Part shown: positions 34,440-42,452 of the stretch, one piece after another
Layout of the letters: each line of letters opens with the position of its first letter
Numbering within the stretch: position 1 is the first letter of the stretch
Assembly: GCA_018376135.1 (NCBI GenBank)
Contig: JAHABX010000009.1
Span: 1-64,000, forward strand
Origin: Clostridiales bacterium
GTDB taxonomy: Bacteria; Bacillota; Clostridia; Lachnospirales; Lachnospiraceae
Length of the DNA: 64,000 nt
Direction of reading: 5' to 3'
Made by a program: the position numbers and the translations under genes
The notes under the pieces: model-generated
What the model saw: only the letters and a program-made list of their open reading frames with translations
Database searches by the model: none
What the model was told of the DNA's origin: nothing

Positions 34440-34513
34440 TAGAAATCTTAAGCATTTCTTCAGAAATTCTTTGATTTTCCTTCATTTTCCAGCTATATTG
34501 CACAAATTCCGAC

Positions 34514-34547
34514 AAAAAAAGAGCCGCTGTGCAAAATACACAGCGAC
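34514..34547 (-). terminator. Terminator of the lgt - Spo0E-like unit
   Basis: On the minus strand GTCGCTGTG pairs with CACAGCGGC (one G-U pair), followed by TCTTTTTTT. It lies 15 bases after the small Spo0E-like gene. Confidence 0.85.
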
Positions 34548-34561
34548 TTCGCTTTATTCCC

Positions 34562-34708
34562 CTATGAAATTGTATTCCCCTCTTCATACTCCTCAACCAG
34601 CCGGTCCATCTCCTGGGCTTCCGCCAAAAGTTGGGTCAGATCCGCTGCATGCTCGGCCAGCTCATCCAGTTTTTTTCGTTTTTCCTCAATTCGTTCCTTT
34701 ATTTTCAT
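34562..34708 (-). CDS. Spo0E-like small protein
   Basis: A 48-residue, charged, two-helix protein: MKIKERIEEKRKKLDELAEH, then LLAEAQEMDRLVEEYEEG. The second helix resembles the family signature SQELDxLIxxY of Spo0E-type aspartyl-phosphatases, which dephosphorylate Spo0A. The serine of SQELD is alanine here and the leucine is methionine, so activity is uncertain. The ATG lies inside the 3' end of lgt (overlap 23 bases), and a strong terminator follows. The family call is from motif shape only. Confidence 0.6.
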   Translation of the reverse strand: MKIKERIEEKRKKLDELAEHAADLTQLLAEAQEMDRLVEEYEEGNTIS

Positions 34709-35579
34709 TCTCTTGTCTCTGTTCCTCCGTGCTCACTCTGCGTCTGCCCCTCAGAATCATAAACAGGGAGAATAATATAAGCACGCCTGCCAGAAGCTGG
34801 GATACCGGAATTCCCGTATTCCCAATCACAAGCTGATCAGTACGAAGTCCTTCGATCCAGACTCTTCCAAGACCATAACCCAGCAGATAGATCAGGAACA
34901 GCTCTCCTGTAAATTTCTTCCTTTTCCGATACCAGTACAGGAAACAGATAACCCCAAGATTCCACACTGACTCGTAAAGGAATGTCGGATGTACCTGAAT
35001 AAACTCTTCCCCACTGATTACCTGTACATGTGCCCACATTTCATCTGTAATCTCATGCGCCCGTACTGCACTCACCGGAAGCTGCATGGCAAACAGACCA
35101 TCCGTATATCCGCCAAAGGCTTCTCTGTTGAAGAAATTGCCCCAGCGTCCAAGGATCTGTCCTGCCACCAGTCCCACACATGCGGTATCCAGCATCAGAG
35201 GAAATGATAACTTCTTCACCCGACTGTATACATACACCGTGCTGACTGCTCCGATAATGGCGCCATATATTGCTATGCCCCCCTGTCTCAGATTAAATAT
35301 ACTGAGCAGATTATCCCTATAGTTCTCCCATGAGAAAATCACATAATAGGCTCTTGCGCAGATAATTGAAAAAATAATTGCGTAAATCACCATATCCGTA
35401 TAGGTGTCCGGATTCTGTCCTGTCCGTTTCGCCTCCCGCTCTGCCAGCAAAAGCCCCAGCAGAATAGAGCATCCCATAATAATTCCATAATAGGCAATCT
35501 CGAAACCCAGAACCGAAACAGATTTCCCCACATGATCCAGGTAAATACCCAGATTCGGAAAGTTAATTGCTGTATTCAT
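34686..35579 (-). CDS. lgt: Prolipoprotein diacylglyceryl transferase
   Basis: A 297-residue polytopic enzyme that attaches diacylglycerol to lipobox cysteines, for example that of the island's binding protein. The Lgt landmarks are visible: NLRQGGIAIYGAI, the signature GRWGNFFNREAFG, HPTFLYES and the C-terminal GLGRVWIEGLR. The ATG at 35579 is chosen over the frame opening at 35600 because AAAGGA precedes it. It is the first gene of a two-gene unit with the Spo0E-like gene. Confidence 0.96.
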   Translation of the reverse strand: MNTAINFPNLGIYLDHVGKSVSVLGFEIAYYGIIMGCSILLGLLLAEREAKRTGQNPDTYTDMVIYAIIFSIICARAYYVIFSWENYRDNLLSIFNLRQGGIAIYGAIIGAVSTVYVYSRVKKLSFPLMLDTACVGLVAGQILGRWGNFFNREAFGGYTDGLFAMQLPVSAVRAHEITDEMWAHVQVISGEEFIQVHPTFLYESVWNLGVICFLYWYRKRKKFTGELFLIYLLGYGLGRVWIEGLRTDQLVIGNTGIPVSQLLAGVLILFSLFMILRGRRRVSTEEQRQENENKGTN

Positions 35580-35628
35580 CGATGAAAATCCTTTCCACAA
35601 TAAACTGCCCGGAACAGCTTATGTTTCT

Positions 35629-35657
35629 ATTTTATTGCTTTTTTCAACATTTTACAA
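35629..35657 (-). promoter_or_regulatory. Promoter of lgt
   Basis: TTGTAA (35652-35657) and TAAAAT (35629-35634) with a 17-base spacer on the minus strand, 50 bases before lgt. Confidence 0.55.
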
Positions 35658-35664
35658 CCAGACG

Positions 35665-35683
35665 TTGTCGACAAGTTTCGACA
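35665..35683 (-). promoter_or_regulatory. Spo0A-box-like sites upstream of lgt
   Basis: A perfect TGTCGAA on the minus strand (35677-35683) is followed by TTGTCGACAA (35665-35674), a palindrome containing a one-mismatch box on each strand. The sites end eight bases upstream of the -35. Confidence 0.5.
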
Positions 35684-35703
35684 AAATCAATCTGTTTGTT
35701 TTC

Positions 35704-36804
35704 TTATACGTTGAATAAGAACTCGACCACATCTCCGTCCTTTACCACATATTCTTTTCCTTCACTGCCAACCAGACCTTTTGCTTTTGCTGCAGCGATG
35801 GATCCGCAGTCCAGAAGATCCTGATAATTCACAACCTCTGCACGGATGAAACCTCTCTCAAAATCAGAATGGATCTTGCCTGCTGCCTGAGGAGCCTTTG
35901 TACCTATCCGGATCGTCCATGCGCGGGTCTCCTTCTCTCCTGCGGTCAGATAACTGATCAGTCCCAGTAGACGATAGCTTGCCTGGATCAGCTTGTCCAG
36001 ACCGGACTGCTGGATCCCCAGATCCTCCAGAAACATTTTCTTCTCATCCTCTTCCAGCTCAGAGATCTCCTGCTCGATCTGTGCACAGATCACAAACACT
36101 TCACTCTTCTCTGAGGCAGCAAATTCACGTACTGCCTGTACATACTGATTGGAAGCACCGTCATCTGCCAGATCATCCTCTGCCACATTTGCCGCAAAGA
36201 TCACCGGCTTATAAGTCAGCAGATTGTAAGACTCCAGCCATGCCTGCTCCTCTTCATCCTCTGCACCGTCAAAGCTCTTGGCTGTCTTGCCTTCCTCCAG
36301 ATGTGCCTTGATCCTCTGCTGAAGCTCCAGCTCCTTCGCAAGACCCTTATCGTTTCTGGCTCCTTTGGACGTCCGGGCGATTCTTCTCTCCAGGATCTCA
36401 ATATCAGAGAAGATCAGCTCCAGATTGATGGTCTCAATGTCACGAAGAGGATCTACGCTTCCGTCTACATGAATCACGTTCGTATCCTCAAAGCAGCGTA
36501 CCACATGCACGATCGCATCCACTTCCCGGATATTGGCGAGGAACTGGTTGCCCAATCCCTCTCCCTTGGATGCACCCTTCACCAGACCTGCAATGTCCAC
36601 GAACTCAATGACTGCCGGAGTCACCTTTACAGAGTCATATAATGCTGCCAGCTTTCCCAGACGCTCGTCCGGCACTGCTACCACACCCACATTCGGGTCG
36701 ATGGTACAGAACGGATAATTCGCAGACTCCGCACCTGCCTTTGTCAGAGAATTGAATAATGTACTTTTACCTACATTCGGCAGACCAACGATTCCTAATT
36801 TCAT
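35704..36804 (-). CDS. ychF: Redox-regulated P-loop ATPase/GTPase YchF
   Basis: A 366-residue Obg-family protein. The P-loop is GLPNVGKST at residues 6-14, switch-region DIAGLVKGASKGEGLG follows, and the specificity region is NVAEDD rather than NKxD, consistent with ATP preference. A coiled-coil insert and a C-terminal TGS domain (RAWTIRIGTKAPQAAGKIHSD) complete it. The open frame extends to 36888, but the conserved start MKLGIVGLPN is at 36804, with AGGTGA upstream. It appears monocistronic. Confidence 0.96.
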   Translation of the reverse strand: MKLGIVGLPNVGKSTLFNSLTKAGAESANYPFCTIDPNVGVVAVPDERLGKLAALYDSVKVTPAVIEFVDIAGLVKGASKGEGLGNQFLANIREVDAIVHVVRCFEDTNVIHVDGSVDPLRDIETINLELIFSDIEILERRIARTSKGARNDKGLAKELELQQRIKAHLEEGKTAKSFDGAEDEEEQAWLESYNLLTYKPVIFAANVAEDDLADDGASNQYVQAVREFAASEKSEVFVICAQIEQEISELEEDEKKMFLEDLGIQQSGLDKLIQASYRLLGLISYLTAGEKETRAWTIRIGTKAPQAAGKIHSDFERGFIRAEVVNYQDLLDCGSIAAAKAKGLVGSEGKEYVVKDGDVVEFLFNV

Positions 36805-36822
36805 TTTATCTTTCACCTGTCT

Positions 36823-36848
36823 GAAAACCCTTGATTCACAAGGTTTTC
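36823..36848 (-). promoter_or_regulatory. Stem-loop in the ychF leader
   Basis: GAAAACCCTTG and CAAGGTTTTC pair across a five-base loop, 18 bases upstream of the ychF start. It could affect translation or mRNA stability; no known riboregulator is recognised. Confidence 0.4.
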
Positions 36849-36900
36849 TCCCTTTCGTTAAATTTCTTCTACACCATTGGGTACTCATTTCAGATATATA

Positions 36901-36947
36901 AAAAGAGTCCGACGTGACTATATATTATAGCACCTGGACTCTCTTTT
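36901..36947. terminator. Bidirectional terminator between the ABC exporter and ychF
   Basis: AGAGTCC (36904-36910) pairs with GGACTCT (36936-36942), with further GTG/CAC pairing inside. T-tracts flank both ends. On the minus strand it ends the ABC exporter operon. Confidence 0.7.
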
Positions 36948-36995
36948 TTCAATCGAATCTAAGAAGAATTATCAATTGTTTCTCTGGGCAATCCC

Positions 36996-37703
36996 CTACA
37001 TCAGATCCCGTATCTCCACCTGGCATACAGAGAGGAATGCAAACACCAGAGAAATCAGCGCCAGCATCACAGGCACTACCCGATTGTCCGCCAGCGTCAG
37101 ATCTCCCACATTTGCCTGGGTCAGTATGATCAGCAAAAATGAGGAAACAATGGTCGCTTTTGAGGATTTCATGGCAAGACCGATAAATAAAGCAATAAAG
37201 CTCATGGATATGGTAACGGCAGATTTCACTATAAGCTGAATGTAAAATCCCAGACTCGCCATATCAAAATCAAGGGGAAAGGATGACGCCATAAACCTTG
37301 CTCCAAACAAAATACAGCTATACAGCAGCAATTTTGTACACACAAGGGCTGTAAAATTAAAGCTCCACACAGCAAGCATCTGGGAGACAAGGATCTTCTG
37401 CCGTTTGATCGGATAGGAAAACATCAGATTCATGGTTTTATTCTGATAGGCACTTACAATAAAAGAAGAAAGCATCACACAGGTAAAGACCAGAAATGAC
37501 ATGCTGGTCAACAGTTCAATGGGCGAGGATATGGTATTGTTTCCGGGCGCCGCGTCAGGCACTCCTGTATCAGGGTCATTGGCAATTCCAAGATACGCAA
37601 AGGCAAACAAAAACAGACAGAGGATAACTGCCAGTATGATGGCATTTCTGATATACTTGTCAATCCTGTTTTTCTTCCATTCCAGTTTTATCAGCTTCCA
37701 CAT
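36996..37703 (-). CDS. ABC-2 type permease (BcrB-like)
   Basis: A 235-residue permease with six predicted membrane segments: a basic start WKLIKLEWKKNRIDKYIRN, then a first segment, a loop, and five further segments. It starts one base after the ATPase gene, with GGGGAGGGG as ribosome binding site. Together with the ATPase and the two-component system upstream it resembles bacitracin/lantibiotic resistance exporters (BcrAB), but the substrate is not known. Confidence 0.8.
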   Translation of the reverse strand: MWKLIKLEWKKNRIDKYIRNAIILAVILCLFLFAFAYLGIANDPDTGVPDAAPGNNTISSPIELLTSMSFLVFTCVMLSSFIVSAYQNKTMNLMFSYPIKRQKILVSQMLAVWSFNFTALVCTKLLLYSCILFGARFMASSFPLDFDMASLGFYIQLIVKSAVTISMSFIALFIGLAMKSSKATIVSSFLLIILTQANVGDLTLADNRVVPVMLALISLVFAFLSVCQVEIRDLM

Positions 37704-37704
37704 C

Positions 37705-38619
37705 TTATTTCCCCTCCCCGGTTATTTTCAAAAAATAATCTTCCAAAGTTTCAGATTTTCTGCCAAGAGCTGTTATTTCAACCTCATTCAGAGCCAAAGC
37801 CCTCGACAGCTCCTGTGTGGAAATACCATTTTCATAAATTCGGATCGTCCCATCCTCCACAATTTTGAAATTTGCAAGTCCCAGTTTATCGCTCAATACA
37901 TAAGCGGCTTTTTTTGTGTTCAGAACAGACAGCTCAATATAGGCAAAACTCATCTGTTCAATTTCCTTCATACGGATCTCTCTCATCATCCTGCCCCGAT
38001 GGATGACTCCCACCGTATCCGCCATGCTTTCCACCTCAGAAAGGATATGACTGGAGATCATAATGGTGATCCCATACTCCATGCACAATGTACGCAGAAG
38101 GTCACGAACCTGCTTCATACCGACGGGGTCGAGTCCATTGGTCGGTTCATCAAGGATCAAAAGCTCCGGTCTACAGAGAACTGCACGGGCAATTCCCAGA
38201 CGTTCCTTCATTCCCATGGAATAATTTTTGACAGGCTTGTTCGCTGCTTCTGCTAATTCCAGCATTTCAAGAGCATTTTCAATGCTTCCATGTTGGTAGT
38301 AGCCCATGTATTCACTATGAAGATTCAGATTTTCATATCCGGTCATATGATCATAAAAGACAGGGAGCTCGATGATACTTCCCATACGTTTTAATATCTG
38401 ATACGACTGGGGAGTCAGTGTTTCTCCAAAGATCTCGATGCTCCCGCCCGTAGGTTTCCAAAGATTTGTGATCATTTTCATCACAGTGGTCTTTCCTGCT
38501 CCATTAGGACCGAGAAAGCCATAGATCTCCCCCTTTTTCACATGAAGATCTACACTGCTTACCAGATCTTTTCCGCCAATGGTTTTGGTAAGGCGACTGG
38601 TCTGTAAAATATACGGCAT
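37705..38619 (-). CDS. ABC transporter ATP-binding protein (BcrA-like)
   Basis: A 304-residue ATPase with Walker A GPNGAGKTT, signature YSMGMKERLGIARA (LSGGQ replaced by YSMGM, common in BcrA-type proteins), and Walker B LLILDEPTNGLD. A C-terminal extension of about 80 residues follows the ATPase core. The open frame reaches 38745, but GGAGG eight bases before the ATG at 38619 fixes the start. It pairs with the permease directly downstream and is regulated by the adjacent kinase and response regulator. Confidence 0.9.
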   Translation of the reverse strand: MPYILQTSRLTKTIGGKDLVSSVDLHVKKGEIYGFLGPNGAGKTTVMKMITNLWKPTGGSIEIFGETLTPQSYQILKRMGSIIELPVFYDHMTGYENLNLHSEYMGYYQHGSIENALEMLELAEAANKPVKNYSMGMKERLGIARAVLCRPELLILDEPTNGLDPVGMKQVRDLLRTLCMEYGITIMISSHILSEVESMADTVGVIHRGRMMREIRMKEIEQMSFAYIELSVLNTKKAAYVLSDKLGLANFKIVEDGTIRIYENGISTQELSRALALNEVEITALGRKSETLEDYFLKITGEGK

Positions 38620-38741
38620 TTTTTCTGCCTCCTTTCTAAACACCATTATAGCGGTTCTGATTTTCAAAACTCTTGCGTAAGTATTACAAATTTCTTTCGC
38701 TGCACATCTTTCATATTCATAGAATCTACCACACAGCTCTG

Positions 38742-39686
38742 TCACTCACCGGGAAATTTCTTCAGCTTCACTGTAAACGTAGTCTTCACATGCGGAGTGC
38801 TCTCCAACATAATCTCTCCTCCCAGCTTCTGCGCCAGATTTCTGGCAATGGTCAGCCCCAGCCCATTGCCCTGTATCTCACGGTTCCTGGAATCCTCCAT
38901 TGTAAAGAGACGGTCAAAGATACGGTCTGCAAAAGCTTTGTCAATTCCTTTTCCTTTGTCAGTCACATCTATATACACAAACTTTTCATCTGTCCTGAGG
39001 ACCATTCCCAGATATTTTCCGTCCTTCCCGTAACGGATCCCATTGGAAATAAGATTAAACAGGATTCGCTGCAGGGCTTCCTCATTTCCCTGGACATATA
39101 CAGGCTTCGAGGGGATCTCAATCTCAACCTGAAAATCATGGTCTGTCAGAATCTCATAAAAATCCAGTATATTTTCACGGCATATTTCACACACATCCAT
39201 TCTGGAAAGCCGGATCTCCATATCCCCGGATTCCAATTTGGACAATGTAAAAAACTGGTCGATCAATTCCATGACCCCTTTGGCTTTCATCTCTGTTTTC
39301 CTTATCATTTCCTCTATTCCAGTGCCCCGGAGCCGCATCATTTCCAGATAACCCAGAATGACAGTCATGGGCGTTCTGATATCATGAGAAATATTCGAAA
39401 GCATCTTTTTAGAAGCCATGCCTGCACGACGATAGTCTGCTCTTACTTTTTGATGATTTTCCAGTAACCGGTTGATCTGTGCCGCCAATTCCATCAGCTC
39501 TTTATTTTCTGTAAAGACCATGACCCTTTCGTCACTGTCTGTATCCATGATCTCTCTGAGCTTTTTGCTGATTTTATGTAATTCTGACTGTATTCCTCTA
39601 TGAAACGCATACTGCTGGCAGCAAACAATCACAAATAAAATGAAAATACAAAAAAGCAGTAAAAACAAGATGGTTTCCTGACTCAT
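38742..39686 (-). CDS. Sensor histidine kinase
   Basis: A 314-residue kinase with a single N-terminal membrane segment (about residues 5-23) and no sizeable external sensor. HisKA has the phosphorylated histidine in NISHDIRTPMT. The HATPase domain has N-box NLISNGIRYG, G1 DKGKGID and G2 GNGLGLTIA. Such small sensors usually respond to membrane-active antibiotics, often with the help of the partner ABC exporter. Its start overlaps the response regulator stop by four bases. Confidence 0.92.
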   Translation of the reverse strand: MSQETILFLLLFCIFILFVIVCCQQYAFHRGIQSELHKISKKLREIMDTDSDERVMVFTENKELMELAAQINRLLENHQKVRADYRRAGMASKKMLSNISHDIRTPMTVILGYLEMMRLRGTGIEEMIRKTEMKAKGVMELIDQFFTLSKLESGDMEIRLSRMDVCEICRENILDFYEILTDHDFQVEIEIPSKPVYVQGNEEALQRILFNLISNGIRYGKDGKYLGMVLRTDEKFVYIDVTDKGKGIDKAFADRIFDRLFTMEDSRNREIQGNGLGLTIARNLAQKLGGEIMLESTPHVKTTFTVKLKKFPGE

Positions 39687-40384
39687 AATACAGCCCCCAG
39701 CTTATAGCCAATGCCCCAGACCGTGAGCACATATTTGGGTTTACGCGCATCATCCTCAATCTTGTTCCGTAATCTGCTGATATGAACATTTACCGCATTT
39801 TCATCTCCATAATAGACTTCATTCCACACCAGAGAATAAATCTGTTCCTTTGTATATACCTTTTTGGGGTTTTGCATAAACAGCTGTAAAATATCAAATT
39901 CCTTTGCCGTCAGTTCTACCGGTTTCCCATTTTTCGTGATCGTATGATCAGACAGGTTCATGACCAGATCCCCGGCAGTCAGTTGCACAGGGACAGCCAT
40001 CGATGACTGATCATATTGTGTGGTTCTGCGGATATTTGCCTTGATCCGCGCCAGAACCTCAACCACAGAAAAGGGCTTTGTCATGTAATCATCCGCCCCC
40101 AGTCCCAATCCCAGGGATTTGTCCGTTTCACTGTCTCTTGCAGAAATGATGATAATGGGAACCACGCTTTTTTTGCGAATATGCTGCATCACATCCATTC
40201 CGCTGATCCTTGGGATCATTAAATCCAGTAAAACCAGGCTGAATTCAGCACGGTCAAACTGTTCACAGGCTTCCTGTCCGTCAGCCGCACAGATAATATC
40301 AAAATTCTCAGCCGTCAGATAATTGGTAAGCAGCTCTCTGATTTCCGCATCATCTTCTATCAGCAAAATTTTATGTCTGTTCAT
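39683..40384 (-). CDS. OmpR-family response regulator
   Basis: A 233-residue regulator. The receiver domain has the acidic pair in LLIEDDAEI, the phosphorylated aspartate in LVLLDLMIP (near residue 53), and K in DDYMTKPF. The C-terminal winged helix has VELTAKEFDILQLFMQNPKKVYTKEQI-type sequence. AAGGAG lies 11 bases before the ATG. It is the first gene of the regulator-kinase-ATPase-permease unit and is likely to control that unit's own promoter. Confidence 0.94.
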   Translation of the reverse strand: MNRHKILLIEDDAEIRELLTNYLTAENFDIICAADGQEACEQFDRAEFSLVLLDLMIPRISGMDVMQHIRKKSVVPIIIISARDSETDKSLGLGLGADDYMTKPFSVVEVLARIKANIRRTTQYDQSSMAVPVQLTAGDLVMNLSDHTITKNGKPVELTAKEFDILQLFMQNPKKVYTKEQIYSLVWNEVYYGDENAVNVHISRLRNKIEDDARKPKYVLTVWGIGYKLGAVL

Positions 40385-40500
40385 ATTTCAAGGCGCTCCT
40401 TCTTCATAATCCGTCATTTCAGTACAGTATACCATCCGTATGCAAAAGCATACAAGCTCGAATCCGTAATGACGGAGACCGGCATTTCCCGTACAATAGA

Positions 40501-40544
40501 AATCCGAAAAGCGAAGGGATTCATCCTCCTCCACTTTTCGGATT
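40501..40544 (-). terminator. Stem-loop after the manganese catalase 3' end
   Basis: AATCCGAAAAG (40501-40511) pairs perfectly with CTTTTCGGATT (40534-40544). It lies just after the catalase stop codon and was probably its terminator, although the U-run is weak. Confidence 0.5.
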
Positions 40545-40551
40545 CTTTCCA

Positions 40552-40669
40552 TTATTTCTTATCGCAGCAGTCTCCTGCAATCCCTGTATCAAATTCCGGA
40601 TTCATAATATAGAAGTTTCTTGCATCCAGATGTTCCTGTGTGATACGGAGCGTTTCACCAAAACGGGAG
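40552..40669 (-). pseudogene. Manganese catalase, 3' fragment
   Basis: On the minus strand this segment encodes GETLRITQEHLDARNFYIM, then NPEFD and a short tail to a stop at 40552. This is the C-terminal end of a manganese (spore-coat CotJC-like) catalase. The catalase frame continues at 45659-45990: that fragment ends HFQRFGE and this one resumes GETLRI, in the same phase at the shared bases TTCACC. The open frame here starts artificially at an ATG at 40725 inside the inserted element. Without an intact partner it is non-functional. Confidence 0.85.
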
Positions 40670-40712
40670 AACTCAAGTAAAATGATCCTTAGAAGCCGTT
40701 CTTTGGAAAACG

Positions 40713-42236
40713 TTAAATATTCCATGTGATTTCAATCACTCCGTCCGCTATGGTTATGACCTTAATGAAAATATCTGCAACCGCCTGCCGGTCTTCAAAT
40801 GCAGCTTTCTCCCATCGCAGCACATGATCCCGTATGCTCTGTGCCGGACTGCCGGACTGCCGCTGTGATATCACCGCATTTTCCTCCTGAAGCCGGCGCT
40901 TTTCTGCATCCAGTGCACCTGCCTTTTGATTTATATAGTCCAAAAGAACGGTATTTGCTCCTGTCATGCCTGCCAGCAAAGCTTCGATCTCCTCATTAAT
41001 TTCCACTATACGGAGCTTATTTTCGTTTATCCTTGGATCCATATCATTTTTCTCCCGTTTTGAAAGCATCTGAAATTCAGCCAGCCTGCTGCCTATGGCA
41101 TTTTGAACATATTCCTCCAGAACCTCCGCGTAAACCGTATCTCCTGTCCCCTGGCATTTCGCTTTTTTCGTTGCAGATGCCGTCCCGCAGATAAAATACC
41201 TGTGCCGCTTTGTATTTGCCTTTGCAACGATCAGGCTGCAGTCACATTTTCCGCACTTGACTTTGCCTGCAAGCCATGAATTTTTTGCCTTATTCGTCCG
41301 TGTGGACTGACGGTTGCCCAAACAACGCAGCCTGCATTTGACCCAGTCTGCCGACGAAACGATTCCCTCATGGGGCGCAAGCACCACCTCTTTGTCTGTC
41401 AGATCACTCCGCCTGCCGGTCCTGGCTGCCGGTCCTTTATACAGATAGCAGGCATTACATCCTGTGAAATCAGATACAGGACTGATCACATCCGCACCCT
41501 GTTCCTTAAAAAAGCCATATACCTCTGCGTCTGCCCGCACATAGATTGGATTACGCAGCATCTCGCTGATTCTTGCCGTACTCCACACTCCGCCGCGCAG
41601 GTGCCTGATTCCATGTTCATGAAAATATTTGATAATATCACCAAGAGAATTTTCCGGGTCTGCATAGAGCGCATACATCAGACATATTTGTTCTGCTTCT
41701 TTTGGAGCAGGCATATACATGGATGTTTTTACACCGTCTATTATGGTATCTGTCTTTACAAATCCATAAGGAACACGTCCTCCCATATAGAGACCTCTCC
41801 TGCAACGGGAATAATAGGCATCCGTTACTCTCTTCTGGATCGTTTCCCTTTCCAGCTGTGCGAATACAATACAGATACTCAGCATGGCACGCCCGATCGG
41901 TGTGGAAGTATCGAACCGTTCCGTTGATGATACAAATTCCACATGATACTTCTGAAATATATCCATCATATTTGCGAAATCCAAAATAGAACGGCTGATC
42001 CGGTCCAGCTTATAAACAATTACCCTTTGAATCCGTCCCCGCTTAACGTCCTTTAGCAGCTCTTCAAATGCCGGACGATTCGTATCCTTACCGCTGTATC
42101 CCCTGTCGATATATTCCTTATACGGATTACCGTGTGTCTCATACCGGCAGTATTCCAGCTGGCTCTCAATAGATATACTGTCTGCTTTCTCTATTGACTG
42201 GCGGGAATAAAGTGCATCATACATCGCCTGCCCCAT
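40713..42236 (-). CDS. Large serine recombinase
   Basis: A 507-residue serine integrase/resolvase. The catalytic domain begins ALYSRQSIEKADSISIESQ with the nucleophile serine in YSRQS, and continues through YKLDRISRS and GRAMLSI. A recombinase domain follows (about residues 165-290), then a zinc ribbon (CGKCDCSL to CGTASATKKAKC) and a C-terminal coiled coil. The stop lies 44 bases from the predicted crossover core, so it very likely mobilises this element. The ATG at 42236 has AGGTG upstream; the start overlaps the small gene before it. Confidence 0.93.
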   Translation of the reverse strand: MGQAMYDALYSRQSIEKADSISIESQLEYCRYETHGNPYKEYIDRGYSGKDTNRPAFEELLKDVKRGRIQRVIVYKLDRISRSILDFANMMDIFQKYHVEFVSSTERFDTSTPIGRAMLSICIVFAQLERETIQKRVTDAYYSRCRRGLYMGGRVPYGFVKTDTIIDGVKTSMYMPAPKEAEQICLMYALYADPENSLGDIIKYFHEHGIRHLRGGVWSTARISEMLRNPIYVRADAEVYGFFKEQGADVISPVSDFTGCNACYLYKGPAARTGRRSDLTDKEVVLAPHEGIVSSADWVKCRLRCLGNRQSTRTNKAKNSWLAGKVKCGKCDCSLIVAKANTKRHRYFICGTASATKKAKCQGTGDTVYAEVLEEYVQNAIGSRLAEFQMLSKREKNDMDPRINENKLRIVEINEEIEALLAGMTGANTVLLDYINQKAGALDAEKRRLQEENAVISQRQSGSPAQSIRDHVLRWEKAAFEDRQAVADIFIKVITIADGVIEITWNI

Positions 42237-42399
42237 GTGCACACCTGCAAAAAACCGTAAAGAGCTGTTCTTCCATCTCAGCCTTTACGGTTTCCTTTTC
42301 CTGTGCCGAATAGTTCGGACGACGGTTTACAACAGCAAACTGCATGTTCTGCTCAGAAATTTTATCCTCATCAATCCGGTATGAACTGCCAGTCTTCAT
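42217..42399 (-). CDS. Small protein upstream of the recombinase
   Basis: A 60-residue, charged protein (begins MKTGSSYRIDEDKISE) of unrecognised family. AGGAGGG precedes its ATG at 42399, which is better supported than the frame opening at 42453. It overlaps the recombinase start, so the two are translationally coupled. Small genes in this position often encode accessory or directionality factors, but nothing in the sequence proves that here. Confidence 0.65.
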   Translation of the reverse strand: MKTGSSYRIDEDKISEQNMQFAVVNRRPNYSAQEKETVKAEMEEQLFTVFCRCAHGAGDV

Positions 42400-42452
42400 A
42401 GAAATACCCTCCTGCATATGAACGCTATATTCTATGAAAGACGGCAGGTACA

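Noticed and set aside
34405..34596. A 63-residue minus-strand frame upstream of mraZ
   Set aside because: It overlaps the mraZ promoter and the terminator of the previous unit and has no ribosome binding site.
40552..40725. A 57-residue frame downstream of the recombinase as an independent small gene
   Set aside because: Its second half is the catalase C-terminus; the first part is element DNA, and the ATG has no well-spaced ribosome binding site.
40713..42236. The large serine recombinase as the inverter of the tail-fibre segment
   Set aside because: Its own attP-like inverted repeat (around TTCACC) does not resemble the 43-bp fibre repeat, and it belongs to a different element 8 kb away.
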